From Ignavibacteriota bacterium (GTDB lineage Bacteria; Bacteroidota; Ignavibacteria; Ignavibacteriales; Ignavibacteriaceae): DNA of 64,000 nt. Shown in pieces: positions 34,805 to 43,226 of this stretch. The first letter of the stretch is position 1; each line of letters begins with the position of its first letter. The DNA lies in assembly GCA_013285425.1 (NCBI GenBank), contig CP053447.1, forward strand, positions 1,370,001-1,434,000. Direction: 5' to 3'. The notes beneath the pieces are model-generated. The model saw nothing but the letters and a program-made list of their open reading frames with translations. It was not told the DNA's origin and searched no databases. The position numbers and the translations under genes were made by a program.

Positions 34805-35139
34805 TATATCTCCGGATTATTATTTTCAAATTCTAATTCCATTCTAAGCAGTGCTGCTGCTAAAGTTTTTCCCTGTGCATCGTGTTTTAGTGAAACTGTT
34901 CCGCCTCCTCCAAGAGTATTATGCAATAAAAAGTTCAAGGCTCTCAGATTCGGTAATTCAAACCTCTCAACTTTACCAAAGCATATTCCTTCAAAATGTT
35001 TTTTTACTTTTTCTGCAGTAAGATATTTCTCAATAATTTTATATCCGTTATCATCATAGGCAATTATACCAACATTAGCGGCATCACCTTTGTCTCCGCT
35101 TCTTCCATGAGCAATTTCTATCAATTTGATTTTTCTCAT
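34804..35139 (-). CDS. AtuA-like C-terminal domain protein
   Basis: 111-residue protein matching the AtuA-like ferredoxin-fold domain that accompanies DUF1446/AtuA proteins. IAHGRSGDKGDAANVGIIAY is the conserved opening and the LGGGGTVSLKHDAQGKTLA region follows. It starts directly after the stop of the AtuA gene with no gap (TAAATG) and overlaps the prfB start by one base. In some relatives this domain is fused to AtuA; here they are two genes. The domain probably forms a complex with its neighbour. Function is inferred from association only. Confidence 0.85.
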   Translation of the reverse strand: MRKIKLIEIAHGRSGDKGDAANVGIIAYDDNGYKIIEKYLTAEKVKKHFEGICFGKVERFELPNLRALNFLLHNTLGGGGTVSLKHDAQGKTLAAALLRMELEFENNNPEI

Positions 35140-36507
35140 TTATAACTCCATAATTGTGATGATAGGTTTAACAAATTTTTTATCAATTAGTGCAGGCCAA
35201 TAAGCTACTACTTCGCTTGGTTTTGGTCTTCCTCCGGCAAAACCGGTAACACTCGGCGGACCTGTTAAAATAAGCGGAGCGATTTCCTTTCCAAACCTTT
35301 CCACAGAGCTGTAATCGTGCGATCTTACACCAATTCTTAAAACGATTTCATTTATTTCATCTTCATCAAGTTCTTTTGCTAATGGTCCGTGAGTAGAATT
35401 ATAACCAACAAACTCTGTTCTTATCTCATCAAACTGTAAATTAAGATTAGCTAATCGTTTGCGCAAAATTTCATCAGCAGCTTTTGCTTTTGTAAGAGCT
35501 TGCGGCCAAGAGTAAGTTAATGAAGATACAGCACTGAAACCATCAGCATAGGAACAGGAAACTTTATAAAATTGAGTTTCAGGAAATCCTTTTACATCAT
35601 ATACTTTTACTTTATCATTTCCCATATCCTGAAGTTTAATAGATGTAAAATCTGCAATACAATCCGGAGTGATATAAGATTTCGGATCACCAATTTCATA
35701 AAGCAATTGTTCTGCAACAGTTTCAAATGATATTCTGCCACCTGTATTCGGATGTTTTGTAATGATTACATCACCATTCGGATAAGCCTCTGCAACAGGG
35801 AATCCAATCTCAGCCATATTTGGTATTGATTGCCAATCACCTAAAAAATTTCCTCCGCTTGATTGGGCACCACATTCAAGAATATGTCCTGCAACAGTAC
35901 CGGCGGAAAGTAAATTGTAGTCAGTATTTTTCCAGCCGAATTCATAAATCATAGGCGCAAGAGTTAAACCTGTATCTGTAGTTCTTCCTGTAATAATAAT
36001 ATCAGCACCTTTTTCAAGTGCTTCTACGATCGGGAAAGCTCCGAAATAAACATTTGCACTTAATATTTTATCTTTTACTAATTCAATTGGTTCATTTGAT
36101 TCCATATTTTTTAATTCAGCGCCTTCTAAAATCAGTTCATCAAGATTATCTTTTATATTATCACCAAGTACAACACCGATCTTTAAGTTTTTTATTCCAA
36201 GATTTTTTGCTGCCTGCAGAACAGCATTTGCACATGCAACAGGATTAACTCCCCCTCCGTTTGTTATAACTTTGATATTTTTATCTTTTATAATTGGAAG
36301 AATCCTTTTCATCAGTTCAGGAATGTCTTTTGCATATCCAAGTTCAGGATTTTTATTTTTCTGTTTTTGCAGAATTGACATTGTTACTTCAGCAAGATAG
36401 TCCATTACAAGATAATCAATATCTCCTTTTGTAACCTGATGATATGGTGCATCGATAAGATCACCCCAAAATCCTTGTCCGGATGCTATTTTAATTTTTT
36501 CTTTCAT
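35140..36507 (-). CDS. AtuA/DUF1446 family protein
   Basis: 455-residue protein of the acyclic terpene utilisation AtuA family (DUF1446). IASGQGFWGDLIDAP at the start, VITNGGGVNPVACANAV near 85, IIITGRTTDTGLTLAPMIYE near 175, LECGAQSSGGNFLGDW near 215 and LTGPPSVTGFAGGRPKPSEV near 425 are characteristic. AtuA is needed for citronellol and geraniol breakdown in Pseudomonas, but its reaction is not established. None of the other atu genes are visible here. Overlap with miaA (17 bases) and contact with the AtuA-like gene suggest a conserved operon. A catabolic terpene role in this organism is doubtful. Confidence 0.87.
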   Translation of the reverse strand: MKEKIKIASGQGFWGDLIDAPYHQVTKGDIDYLVMDYLAEVTMSILQKQKNKNPELGYAKDIPELMKRILPIIKDKNIKVITNGGGVNPVACANAVLQAAKNLGIKNLKIGVVLGDNIKDNLDELILEGAELKNMESNEPIELVKDKILSANVYFGAFPIVEALEKGADIIITGRTTDTGLTLAPMIYEFGWKNTDYNLLSAGTVAGHILECGAQSSGGNFLGDWQSIPNMAEIGFPVAEAYPNGDVIITKHPNTGGRISFETVAEQLLYEIGDPKSYITPDCIADFTSIKLQDMGNDKVKVYDVKGFPETQFYKVSCSYADGFSAVSSLTYSWPQALTKAKAADEILRKRLANLNLQFDEIRTEFVGYNSTHGPLAKELDEDEINEIVLRIGVRSHDYSSVERFGKEIAPLILTGPPSVTGFAGGRPKPSEVVAYWPALIDKKFVKPIITIMEL

Positions 36508-37420
36508 TTACTTCCTTTGCAATTTCTTCAGCAAGATTATTTAAATCACTTTCATTATTAATATTATACCACTTAATTCTTTTATCTGCATTAAACCAGG
36601 TCATTTGTCTTTTAGCATAATGCCTTGTATTTCTCTTAATAAGCTCGATAGCTCTATCAAACGTAATCTGATTGTCAAGGTATTTTATTATTTCTTTATA
36701 TCCTACAGTGTTTAATGCATTAAGCGTTCTAGGATATCCCATATCCAATATATTTTTAACTTCATCAACCAATCCTGCGTTAATCATCTTATCAACACGT
36801 GTCTCGATATTATTATAAAGAATTTCTCTTTCCCAATTTAACCCGATTTGATTAAAAGAAAACTCTCTTTCAGCTTGTTGATTCTGATAATGCTGCCAGA
36901 TTGGTCTGCCGGTCAATTTAAATACTTCAATAGCACGAATTACTCTTTTCCAGTTTTGCGGAAGCATTTTTTCTGCGCTTACCATATCAACTTTTTTAAG
37001 TTCATTATACATATACTCATTCCCCTTGTTTTTTCTAAGTGTCAGCAATTCCTCTCTCAATTCAAAGTCTGTGTCAGCGGAATCAGCTATTCCATCAATC
37101 AAAGCTTTTATGTATAATCCTGATCCGCCAACTACTATTGGAGTTTTATTTTTCTCCAGCAGTCTTTTAATTATTTCATTGGCATCAGCAGCAAATTTAC
37201 TTGCATTATAATCCTGTTCAGGATTTATTTTATTAATTAAATGATGCTTGATTCTTTTTAATTCTACCTTTGCAGGTTTTGCTGTTCCGATATCAAGAAT
37301 TTTGAAAATCTGTCTGCTGTCAGCAGAGATTATTTCTGAATTGAGAAGCTCAGCCAGTTTTAAGCTTAATTTTGTTTTCCCGGAACAAGTTGGTCCAACT
37401 ATAACAATTACAATTTCCAA
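36491..37420 (-). CDS. miaA: tRNA dimethylallyltransferase
   Basis: 309-residue enzyme that adds a dimethylallyl group to N6 of A37 in tRNAs reading UNN codons. The P-loop GPTCSGKTKLSLKLAE begins near residue 9, followed by EIISADSRQIFKILDIGTAKP, PIVVGGSGLYIKALIDG and KRNTRHYAKRQMTWFNAD, all standard for MiaA. Translation must start at the TTG (37420), since the P-loop lies only eight residues in and no ATG precedes it. The start lies inside the last codons of pcm (13-base overlap). The substrate dimethylallyl diphosphate comes from the MEP pathway, of which ispE is also in this window. Confidence 0.95.
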   Translation of the reverse strand: MEIVIVIVGPTCSGKTKLSLKLAELLNSEIISADSRQIFKILDIGTAKPAKVELKRIKHHLINKINPEQDYNASKFAADANEIIKRLLEKNKTPIVVGGSGLYIKALIDGIADSADTDFELREELLTLRKNKGNEYMYNELKKVDMVSAEKMLPQNWKRVIRAIEVFKLTGRPIWQHYQNQQAEREFSFNQIGLNWEREILYNNIETRVDKMINAGLVDEVKNILDMGYPRTLNALNTVGYKEIIKYLDNQITFDRAIELIKRNTRHYAKRQMTWFNADKRIKWYNINNESDLNNLAEEIAKEVNERKN

Positions 37421-38046
37421 CCTTCTCGTCCAATTAAAGGAACAAAAGTAAATTCAGGTATTATTTCAGAATCAAATTCATTTTCAGATTTTTTTATCAG
37501 CAGATAAAGCTTTTGTGAAATACGATCTCCAACAGGAATAACCATCCTGCCGCCAATACTCAACTGATCTTTTAATTTTTGCGGGACAGTGGGAGAACCA
37601 GCCGTTACAATTATTCCTTCAAAGGGTGCATACTCTGCCCAGCCAATTGTACCATCGCCATATTTTGCATGAACTCTTATTCCAAGTTTATCAAAAAGTT
37701 TAGCAGCCCGATGATGTAAATCCATATTCCTTTCAATACTATAAACATCACAGCCCATTTCATCCAAGATTGCTGCTTGATAACCAGAACCAGTTCCTAT
37801 TTCCAGAACCTTCACCCCGGGTTTTTTAATATTTAATAATTGCGTCATATATGCTACGGTATAAGGCTGCGAAATAGTTTGTTCATATCCAATAGGTAAA
37901 GCCGCATCTTTATATGCAAAATGACGCATCGTTTTTGGAATGAACTTTTCTCTTTCAACATTTCCGATCGCTTTAATTACAGCCAAATCAGAAATTCCTT
38001 TTTTTGTCAGTTCATTAATCAATTCTTCACGTTGAACTTTAAACAT
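37408..38046 (-). CDS. pcm: Protein-L-isoaspartate O-methyltransferase
   Basis: 212-residue SAM-dependent methyltransferase that repairs isoaspartyl residues in aged proteins. RHFAYKDAALPIGYEQTISQ is the substrate-binding signature, VLEIGTGSGYQAAILDEMG the SAM-binding motif I, and GIIVTAGSPTVPQKL the post-motif region. The ATG at 38046 is preferred to a TTG at 38055. It overlaps miaA and is the first gene of a minus-strand run reaching to the GT-C glycosyltransferase. Confidence 0.94.
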   Translation of the reverse strand: MFKVQREELINELTKKGISDLAVIKAIGNVEREKFIPKTMRHFAYKDAALPIGYEQTISQPYTVAYMTQLLNIKKPGVKVLEIGTGSGYQAAILDEMGCDVYSIERNMDLHHRAAKLFDKLGIRVHAKYGDGTIGWAEYAPFEGIIVTAGSPTVPQKLKDQLSIGGRMVIPVGDRISQKLYLLIKKSENEFDSEIIPEFTFVPLIGREGWKL

Positions 38047-38131
38047 TTTAACCAAGTTTTTATAGATTTATAAAGCAAAGATAAAATTTTTTGTAAAAGT
38101 AACTTAATACAATAATAATAATACAAATATA

Positions 38132-38650
38132 ATGTTAGAATCAATTTCTGGCGCGCTGCTGATAATGCTGATGCGTATCTGTGATGTTTCAATCGGTACA
38201 ATGCGTACTATCCTTGTTGTTCAGGGCAGAAAATATCTTGCAGGGCTTGCGGGAACAATAGAGGTATTAATCTGGGTTTTTGCAATAAGATATATATTTC
38301 AAAATCTCGATCAGTTATTAAATCTCTTTGGTTATTCCATTGGATTTGGACTTGGAAATATTCTTGGGATTACCCTTGAACAAAAAATAGGATTAGGATT
38401 TGCTCAACTTAATATTATTTCCAGAATTGCGTCTGATAAGATTGCAGAGATTTTAAGAAAAGAAAAATATGGTGTTACTCAACTTCCGGCAACTGGCGTA
38501 TCAGGTGATGTGTCGTTATTAGTGGTAATTGTTCAGAGAAAAAATCAGAAAAAAGTAATCTCTTTAATAGAATCAATAGATTCAAAAGCATTTATCACTG
38601 TTCAACATTCCTTACCTTACCGGGGATTTATCCATGGTGTAAGAAAATAA
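38132..38650 (+). CDS. UPF0316/DUF2179 membrane protein
   Basis: 172-residue protein of the UPF0316 family. Three hydrophobic segments fill the first 90 residues, with the conserved RICDVSIGTMRTILVVQGRK near residue 17. A soluble C-terminal domain follows (KYGVTQLPATGVSGDVSLLV, then VIQHSLPYRGF-like ending) of the DUF2179 ferredoxin-like type. Molecular function is unknown. It is divergent from pcm with 85 bases between the starts. Confidence 0.88.
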   Translation: MLESISGALLIMLMRICDVSIGTMRTILVVQGRKYLAGLAGTIEVLIWVFAIRYIFQNLDQLLNLFGYSIGFGLGNILGITLEQKIGLGFAQLNIISRIASDKIAEILRKEKYGVTQLPATGVSGDVSLLVVIVQRKNQKKVISLIESIDSKAFITVQHSLPYRGFIHGVRK

Positions 38651-38786
38651 TATTTAAAAATTCTTGATGTTTGTTTTTAAAATATTTAATATCAAATAGT
38701 AATTAAAATAATTTACATCTTATAAAAAAAAAACTATTTCAATCATTTAACTAACTTATATCTACTAACATAACCATGGAGTACTT

Positions 38787-40547
38787 ATGAAAAAGTTCAA
38801 TACTATTTTTCTGGTATTATGCTTTACTGCTTTTTCTTTTGCACAAAATTTTTCAGTTCTTCAGAACACAAAACCGGGCGGATCTCCAAATGTATCTGAA
38901 ACGCTTGTAACAATTAATTATGATGGCGCTAATAATAATTCAATTGGCGATGGAGGAACGACTTTCATCGGTGGGGCAAGATTCACTCCTGCAATCCTAG
39001 GTCCGTTAACAGGCGGTGAACTGCAATTTGTTCAATTTTATTATGCTCAAGCTGCAACAGGCTTAACAATTAAGATTTATGATGCTGGTACATCAACAGC
39101 TCCTGGTGCACTCTTATTGGATCAACCCTTGAATTTATCATCTTTAACAATGCCAGGATGGAATGAAATTGAATTAAGTACTTATATTCCAATTTCAGGC
39201 AATGATTTATGGATATGTTTAGAAGTTGCTGATGCAACTGGGGCAAGCTTTCCATTTGGATGCGATGCAGGACCGGCAAACCCGGATGGTGATTGGGTAA
39301 ATGATACTGGAGTATGGGAACATTTATCAGGCTTTGGATTAAATTATAATTGGAATATTCGTGGTGTTGTTGAGGATTCTCCGGCACCTTCTACGATACT
39401 ATTTGCTGATAATTTCGATTCGTACACTGCTGGAACAGGATTAGCTGCTCAAAATCCTTCCTTCTGGACAACCTGGAGTGGCGGTGCTGGCGAAGATCCA
39501 TTAGTTTCAAATGCTTTTTCTAACAGTTCTCCAAATTCTGTAGTTATTGTTCAGGATAATGATTTAGTAAAGACTTTTGGAGCTACCCCTTATTCTACAG
39601 GCAAATACAAAATTAGCTTTTATGCATATATCCCAGCAGGTAAGGCAGGATATTTCAATACACTTGCTCTTTTTGGTGCTACTTCTCAATGGGCTATGGA
39701 ATGCTATTTTGACCTTGGTGGAAATGGTAGAATGTTCGGCGGATCGACCACAGCAGTTACTTTTACCTGGCCGATTGCAACCTGGTTTCCTGTAGAAGTT
39801 GATGTTGACCTGGATTCTGATCTTGGTATCATTACGATCAATGGCGTTTCAGTTCTTAGCTGGCAATGGTCACTTGGCGCAAGTGGAACTCCTATACAAA
39901 AAACTTTACATGCAAGCGATTTCTACGGAGACAATGCTAATTGCCAAATGTTTGTTGATGATTATTCAGTCGAAGATATGAATGTAGTTCCGGTTGAACT
40001 TTCAGCATTTACTGCTAATGTTAATAAAAACACAGTTACACTCAACTGGACAACTGAATCCGAATTAAATAATAATGGATTTGAAATTCAGAGAAAATTT
40101 GCCGATGATCAATTTATAACAATTGGAATAGTTCAGGGTGCTGGAACAACTACCAAAAGAAATAATTATTCATATACAGATGTGGATTTAGTTGATGGAA
40201 ATTATGTATATAGATTAAAACAAGTTGATTTTAGCGGAGCTTTTGAATACAGCGATGAAATCCTTGTTGAAATTAATGCACCAACTGTGTTTGGAATAGA
40301 GCAGAATTATCCAAATCCATTCAACCCAACAACAAATATTAAATACTCTGTTACAGAGCCATCATTTGTTAAGTTAGCTGTTTATAACATGTTGGGCGAA
40401 GAAGTTTCAGTGTTAAAGAATGAGTATATGACTTCCGGAACATTTAACGCAACTTTTGATGCTGCATCATTACCAAGCGGAATTTATATCTGCAAACTGG
40501 AAACTTCTTATGCTGTTAGTGCTATCAAAATGATGTTAATGAAGTAA
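38787..40547 (+). CDS. Secreted protein with T9SS sorting domain
   Basis: 586-residue exported protein of unknown function. A signal peptide (about 1-19, ending FSFAQ) is followed by a beta-rich region common in secreted Bacteroidota proteins (GELQFVQFYYAQAATGLTIK, about 65-190). A jelly-roll-like region follows (FADNFDSYTAGTGLAAQNPS, about 205-400), then a short linker domain starting VPVELSAFTANVNKN, and a C-terminal type IX sorting domain from NYPNPFNPTT near 506 to the end. The linker domain closely resembles one in the 2037-residue protein at 50-56 kb, suggesting shared module use. GGAG lies upstream of the ATG, and a strong terminator follows the stop. Confidence 0.87.
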   Translation: MKKFNTIFLVLCFTAFSFAQNFSVLQNTKPGGSPNVSETLVTINYDGANNNSIGDGGTTFIGGARFTPAILGPLTGGELQFVQFYYAQAATGLTIKIYDAGTSTAPGALLLDQPLNLSSLTMPGWNEIELSTYIPISGNDLWICLEVADATGASFPFGCDAGPANPDGDWVNDTGVWEHLSGFGLNYNWNIRGVVEDSPAPSTILFADNFDSYTAGTGLAAQNPSFWTTWSGGAGEDPLVSNAFSNSSPNSVVIVQDNDLVKTFGATPYSTGKYKISFYAYIPAGKAGYFNTLALFGATSQWAMECYFDLGGNGRMFGGSTTAVTFTWPIATWFPVEVDVDLDSDLGIITINGVSVLSWQWSLGASGTPIQKTLHASDFYGDNANCQMFVDDYSVEDMNVVPVELSAFTANVNKNTVTLNWTTESELNNNGFEIQRKFADDQFITIGIVQGAGTTTKRNNYSYTDVDLVDGNYVYRLKQVDFSGAFEYSDEILVEINAPTVFGIEQNYPNPFNPTTNIKYSVTEPSFVKLAVYNMLGEEVSVLKNEYMTSGTFNATFDAASLPSGIYICKLETSYAVSAIKMMLMK

Positions 40548-40567
40548 TTGTTAATTACAATACTGCA

Positions 40568-40597
40568 AAGAGCCGCATTTAGCGGCTCTTTTATTTT
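40568..40597 (+). terminator. Terminator after the T9SS protein gene
   Basis: AAGAGCCGC and GCGGCTCTT form a 9-bp GC-rich stem with loop ATTTA, followed by TTATTTT. It lies 20 bases past the stop codon of the secreted protein gene. Confidence 0.88.
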
Positions 40598-40668
40598 AAA
40601 ATATTGCAAAATAAACTGCCGGATATTATATTTCGCCCACGTTTTTTGATTTGTTGTTTAATTTAATT

Positions 40669-40741
<73 letters not shown>

Positions 40742-40742
40742 C

Positions 40743-40770
40743 AAAATCCACTTAGGTGGATTTTTATTTT
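40743..40770 (+). terminator. Terminator between tRNA-Gly and tRNA-Cys
   Basis: AATCCAC and GTGGATT pair around loop TTAG, followed by TTTATTTTTAT, directly after tRNA-Gly. It may end or attenuate transcription before tRNA-Cys, or help 3' processing. Confidence 0.7.
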
Positions 40771-40779
40771 TATGATTAT

Positions 40780-40853
40780 GGCGCTGTACCCAAGTGGCTT
40801 AAGGGGAAGGTCTGCAAAACCTTTATTCGTCGGTTCGAATCCGACCGGCGCCT
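40780..40853 (+). tRNA. tRNA-Cys (GCA)
   Basis: 74-base cloverleaf. The acceptor stem is GGCGCTG/CGGCGCC with discriminator T, the identity base of cysteine tRNAs. The anticodon stem AAGGT/ACCTT encloses CTGCAAA with anticodon GCA. The T-arm is GTCGGTTCGAATCCGAC. CCA is not encoded. Confidence 0.95.
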
Positions 40854-41008
40854 CAATATTCAATTCTCTTTCTCCCCATTTGAAACATCTATCTGTTCGT
40901 TCTTTTTTTGAGACTCAATTTTCTATCTCAATTTATTTTAAAACAAATTTTCTGTAGGTTTTAATCTGGCATACAAGTGGCGAGATATTATATCAAAACT
41001 ATTTCAAT

Positions 41009-41344
41009 ATGCTTAAAACACTTTTATTCATTATCATCATTTTTGCAGCCGGATTCTTTTGCGAGGTTCATTCCCAGTCAGTTGCTGATACTTCAAAAGT
41101 TCTACTTAGATTCAATGAGCCGATGTCGAGAGATGGTATTTTTGATAATTCCAATTATATTATTTTTAAAGATGATGACACTCCTGTAAGAATTTTCAAA
41201 ATTGGTGTAGTTCCCGGTGATTCAGCAGTTGTCCTATTTACAGAAAAACAAATTCCAAACGGTAAATACAAAGTCATTATCAAAAATCTAAAAGATAAAT
41301 CCGGTAATATTATTAGTGAAGATCATAATGTAGCTTTCTATTGA
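41009..41344 (+). CDS. Small secreted Ig-like protein
   Basis: 111-residue protein with a clear signal peptide (TLLFIIIIFAAGFFCEVHSQ, about residues 4-23). A single domain follows that resembles a SbsA-type Ig-like module: VLLRFNEPMSRDGIFDNSNY, then IPNGKYKVIIKNLKDKSGN. Such domains are usually parts of larger surface proteins; a stand-alone copy is unusual. No sorting domain is present. It lies between tRNA-Cys and plsY on the same strand. Function unknown. Confidence 0.7.
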   Translation: MLKTLLFIIIIFAAGFFCEVHSQSVADTSKVLLRFNEPMSRDGIFDNSNYIIFKDDDTPVRIFKIGVVPGDSAVVLFTEKQIPNGKYKVIIKNLKDKSGNIISEDHNVAFY

Positions 41345-41410
41345 TTTTCCCCTCTCTTTATTTCTCTTCAAAAAAAATAATTATCTTTAAACAACACAAT
41401 TATAGGTTTA

Positions 41411-42046
41411 TTGTTGGAATACTTTATCAGCAGCCTTTTAGGTTATTTATTCGGGTCAATCCCCACTGCATATATTGTTTTAAAAAAAGCAAAAGGCATC
41501 GATGTAACACAAAGCGGCACAGGCAATGTTGGAGCTATGAATTCCTATGAGGTATCCGGATCAAAAAAATTGGGTATTTTGGTTTTTGTTGTTGATTTTC
41601 TGAAAGGAGTTATTCCTGTTTTAATTATTTTACAATTATTTGGTCAAAAGTATTCTTTTGCAGGTCTGACACTTATATTCTCAATATTTGCACATTGTTT
41701 TAATCCATGGTTAAATTTTAAAGGCGGACGCGGATTGGCAACATCTGCCGGCGGCAGCGTTGTAATAGCACCTTTACTTTTAGTAATATGGATAATTATC
41801 TGGTTAGTTTTTTATTTAATTAAAAAAGATATTTTGATTGCAAATATTTTTGCAACTATTTTAACATTGATAACAGTACTGCTCGGTAGTAATTTTTATT
41901 TGGAGTACTCAGCAATTGCTGATAAAAGTATAAATGAATTAGTTATGTTGTCATCAATTGTACTAATTCTGATTTTCATTAAACATATAGATCCGTTAAA
42001 CGAAATAATTAATAAAAATAAAAATAATAAGAATAAAAATGATTAG
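41411..42046 (+). CDS. plsY: Glycerol-3-phosphate acyltransferase
   Basis: 211-residue integral membrane enzyme that transfers an acyl group from acyl-phosphate to glycerol-3-phosphate, the first step of phospholipid synthesis. Conserved loops are present: LFGSIPTAYIVLKKAKGIDV, SGTGNVGAMNSYEVSG and FKGGRGLATSAGG. Five hydrophobic segments are visible. The start is probably a TTG (41411 or 41414); no ATG precedes the conserved N-terminus. The tail is an Asn/Lys-rich stretch. It overlaps the protease gene by 8 bases, forming the plsY-htrA-purB run. Confidence 0.94.
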   Translation: MLEYFISSLLGYLFGSIPTAYIVLKKAKGIDVTQSGTGNVGAMNSYEVSGSKKLGILVFVVDFLKGVIPVLIILQLFGQKYSFAGLTLIFSIFAHCFNPWLNFKGGRGLATSAGGSVVIAPLLLVIWIIIWLVFYLIKKDILIANIFATILTLITVLLGSNFYLEYSAIADKSINELVMLSSIVLILIFIKHIDPLNEIINKNKNNKNKND

Positions 42047-43226
42047 TAAAAAAGTCTTCATTGCATCAGTCATTGCACTGATAGTTGGTGTTTCAGGAGC
42101 ATTTATCTATTTAAATTCAAAAATAAATTATGATTTTGTCAGCTCTAATGAAAAAGGAAATCTTACCCTAACAAATTTGCAGTTAGCAAAAAAATTTAAT
42201 GATGATATTGCTAATTCAAGAAGAAATATCATTACAGAAACTGTTCAGAAGGTTAGCCCCGCAATCGTTGGAATTAATGTTATTGAAATAAGAAAAGTAA
42301 GGGATCCCTTCAGCTCTTTTTTTGATGATCCGTTTTTCAGACAATTTTTTGGAAACAGAGGAAATTATAATCAAAAAGTGCAGGGACTTGGCTCCGGTTA
42401 TATTATCTCGCCTGATGGTTACATTGTTACAAATGATCACGTAGCCGGAAATGCTGCCGAAATTACAATTACAATGACAGATGGTTCACATCATAAAGCA
42501 GAGATTATAGGCAGCGATCCTACATCTGATATTTGCCTGCTTAAAATTGATGGAAAGGATTTACCTTATGTCGAGTTAGGTACATCAAATGATTTGATAA
42601 TCGGTGAATGGGTAATTGCATTAGGAAATCCTTTTGGATTGTTTGAACTTAATGATAAACCAACTGTTACTCTTGGTGTTATCTCAGCAATTGGAATGAA
42701 CCTCGAGCCGATAAATGACAGGTATTATTTAAATATGATTCAGACAGATGCAGCAATTAATGGAGGTAACAGCGGAGGTGCATTAGTAAATTCAATTGGG
42801 CAGGTAATTGGAATGAATACGTTAATTTATACTGCCGGCGGAAATCAGGGAAATATCGGACTTGGATTCGCAATTCCAATTGATAAAGTTAAACGAATCG
42901 TTACAGAACTTAAAACCAGCGGTAAGATAGACAGAGATTTTCAGATTGGAATGAGCATCCAATCAATTGATTCAGGCATAGCTAATTATTATGATCTTAA
43001 AAGCACAAAAGGTGTAATAATTACAAAAGTTATCCCTAACACTCCCGCAGATAAAGCAGGATTAAAAGCAGGCGATATTATTGTTGAAATTGAAGGTTAT
43101 AGAATCAACAATGAGCAGACAATTTTTGGAGTGTTTCAGGAATTCAGAGCCGGACAGGAAATTTCTGTTAAGATAATCAGAGATAATTCGGAGTTAATAA
43201 AAAAAATGAAGCTGGATAAAAGATAA
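42039..43226 (+). CDS. HtrA/Deg-type serine protease with PDZ domain
   Basis: 395-residue envelope protease and chaperone. An N-terminal membrane anchor or signal (FIASVIALIVGVSGAFIYL) precedes a trypsin-like domain with catalytic His (VTNDHVAGNA, about 134), Asp (SDICLLKID, about 164) and Ser (NGGNSGGALVN, about 244). One PDZ domain follows (about 300-390, with KVIPNTPADKAGLKAGDIIV). With a single PDZ it resembles DegS or HhoA more than two-PDZ DegP. It overlaps plsY and shares a TAATG junction with purB. It should degrade or guard misfolded envelope proteins. Confidence 0.94.
   Translation: MISKKVFIASVIALIVGVSGAFIYLNSKINYDFVSSNEKGNLTLTNLQLAKKFNDDIANSRRNIITETVQKVSPAIVGINVIEIRKVRDPFSSFFDDPFFRQFFGNRGNYNQKVQGLGSGYIISPDGYIVTNDHVAGNAAEITITMTDGSHHKAEIIGSDPTSDICLLKIDGKDLPYVELGTSNDLIIGEWVIALGNPFGLFELNDKPTVTLGVISAIGMNLEPINDRYYLNMIQTDAAINGGNSGGALVNSIGQVIGMNTLIYTAGGNQGNIGLGFAIPIDKVKRIVTELKTSGKIDRDFQIGMSIQSIDSGIANYYDLKSTKGVIITKVIPNTPADKAGLKAGDIIVEIEGYRINNEQTIFGVFQEFRAGQEISVKIIRDNSELIKKMKLDKR

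Noticed and set aside
40743..40770. Small open frame spanning tRNA-Gly and tRNA-Cys (40700-40957)
   Set aside because: It crosses two well-formed tRNA genes and a terminator; not a protein gene.
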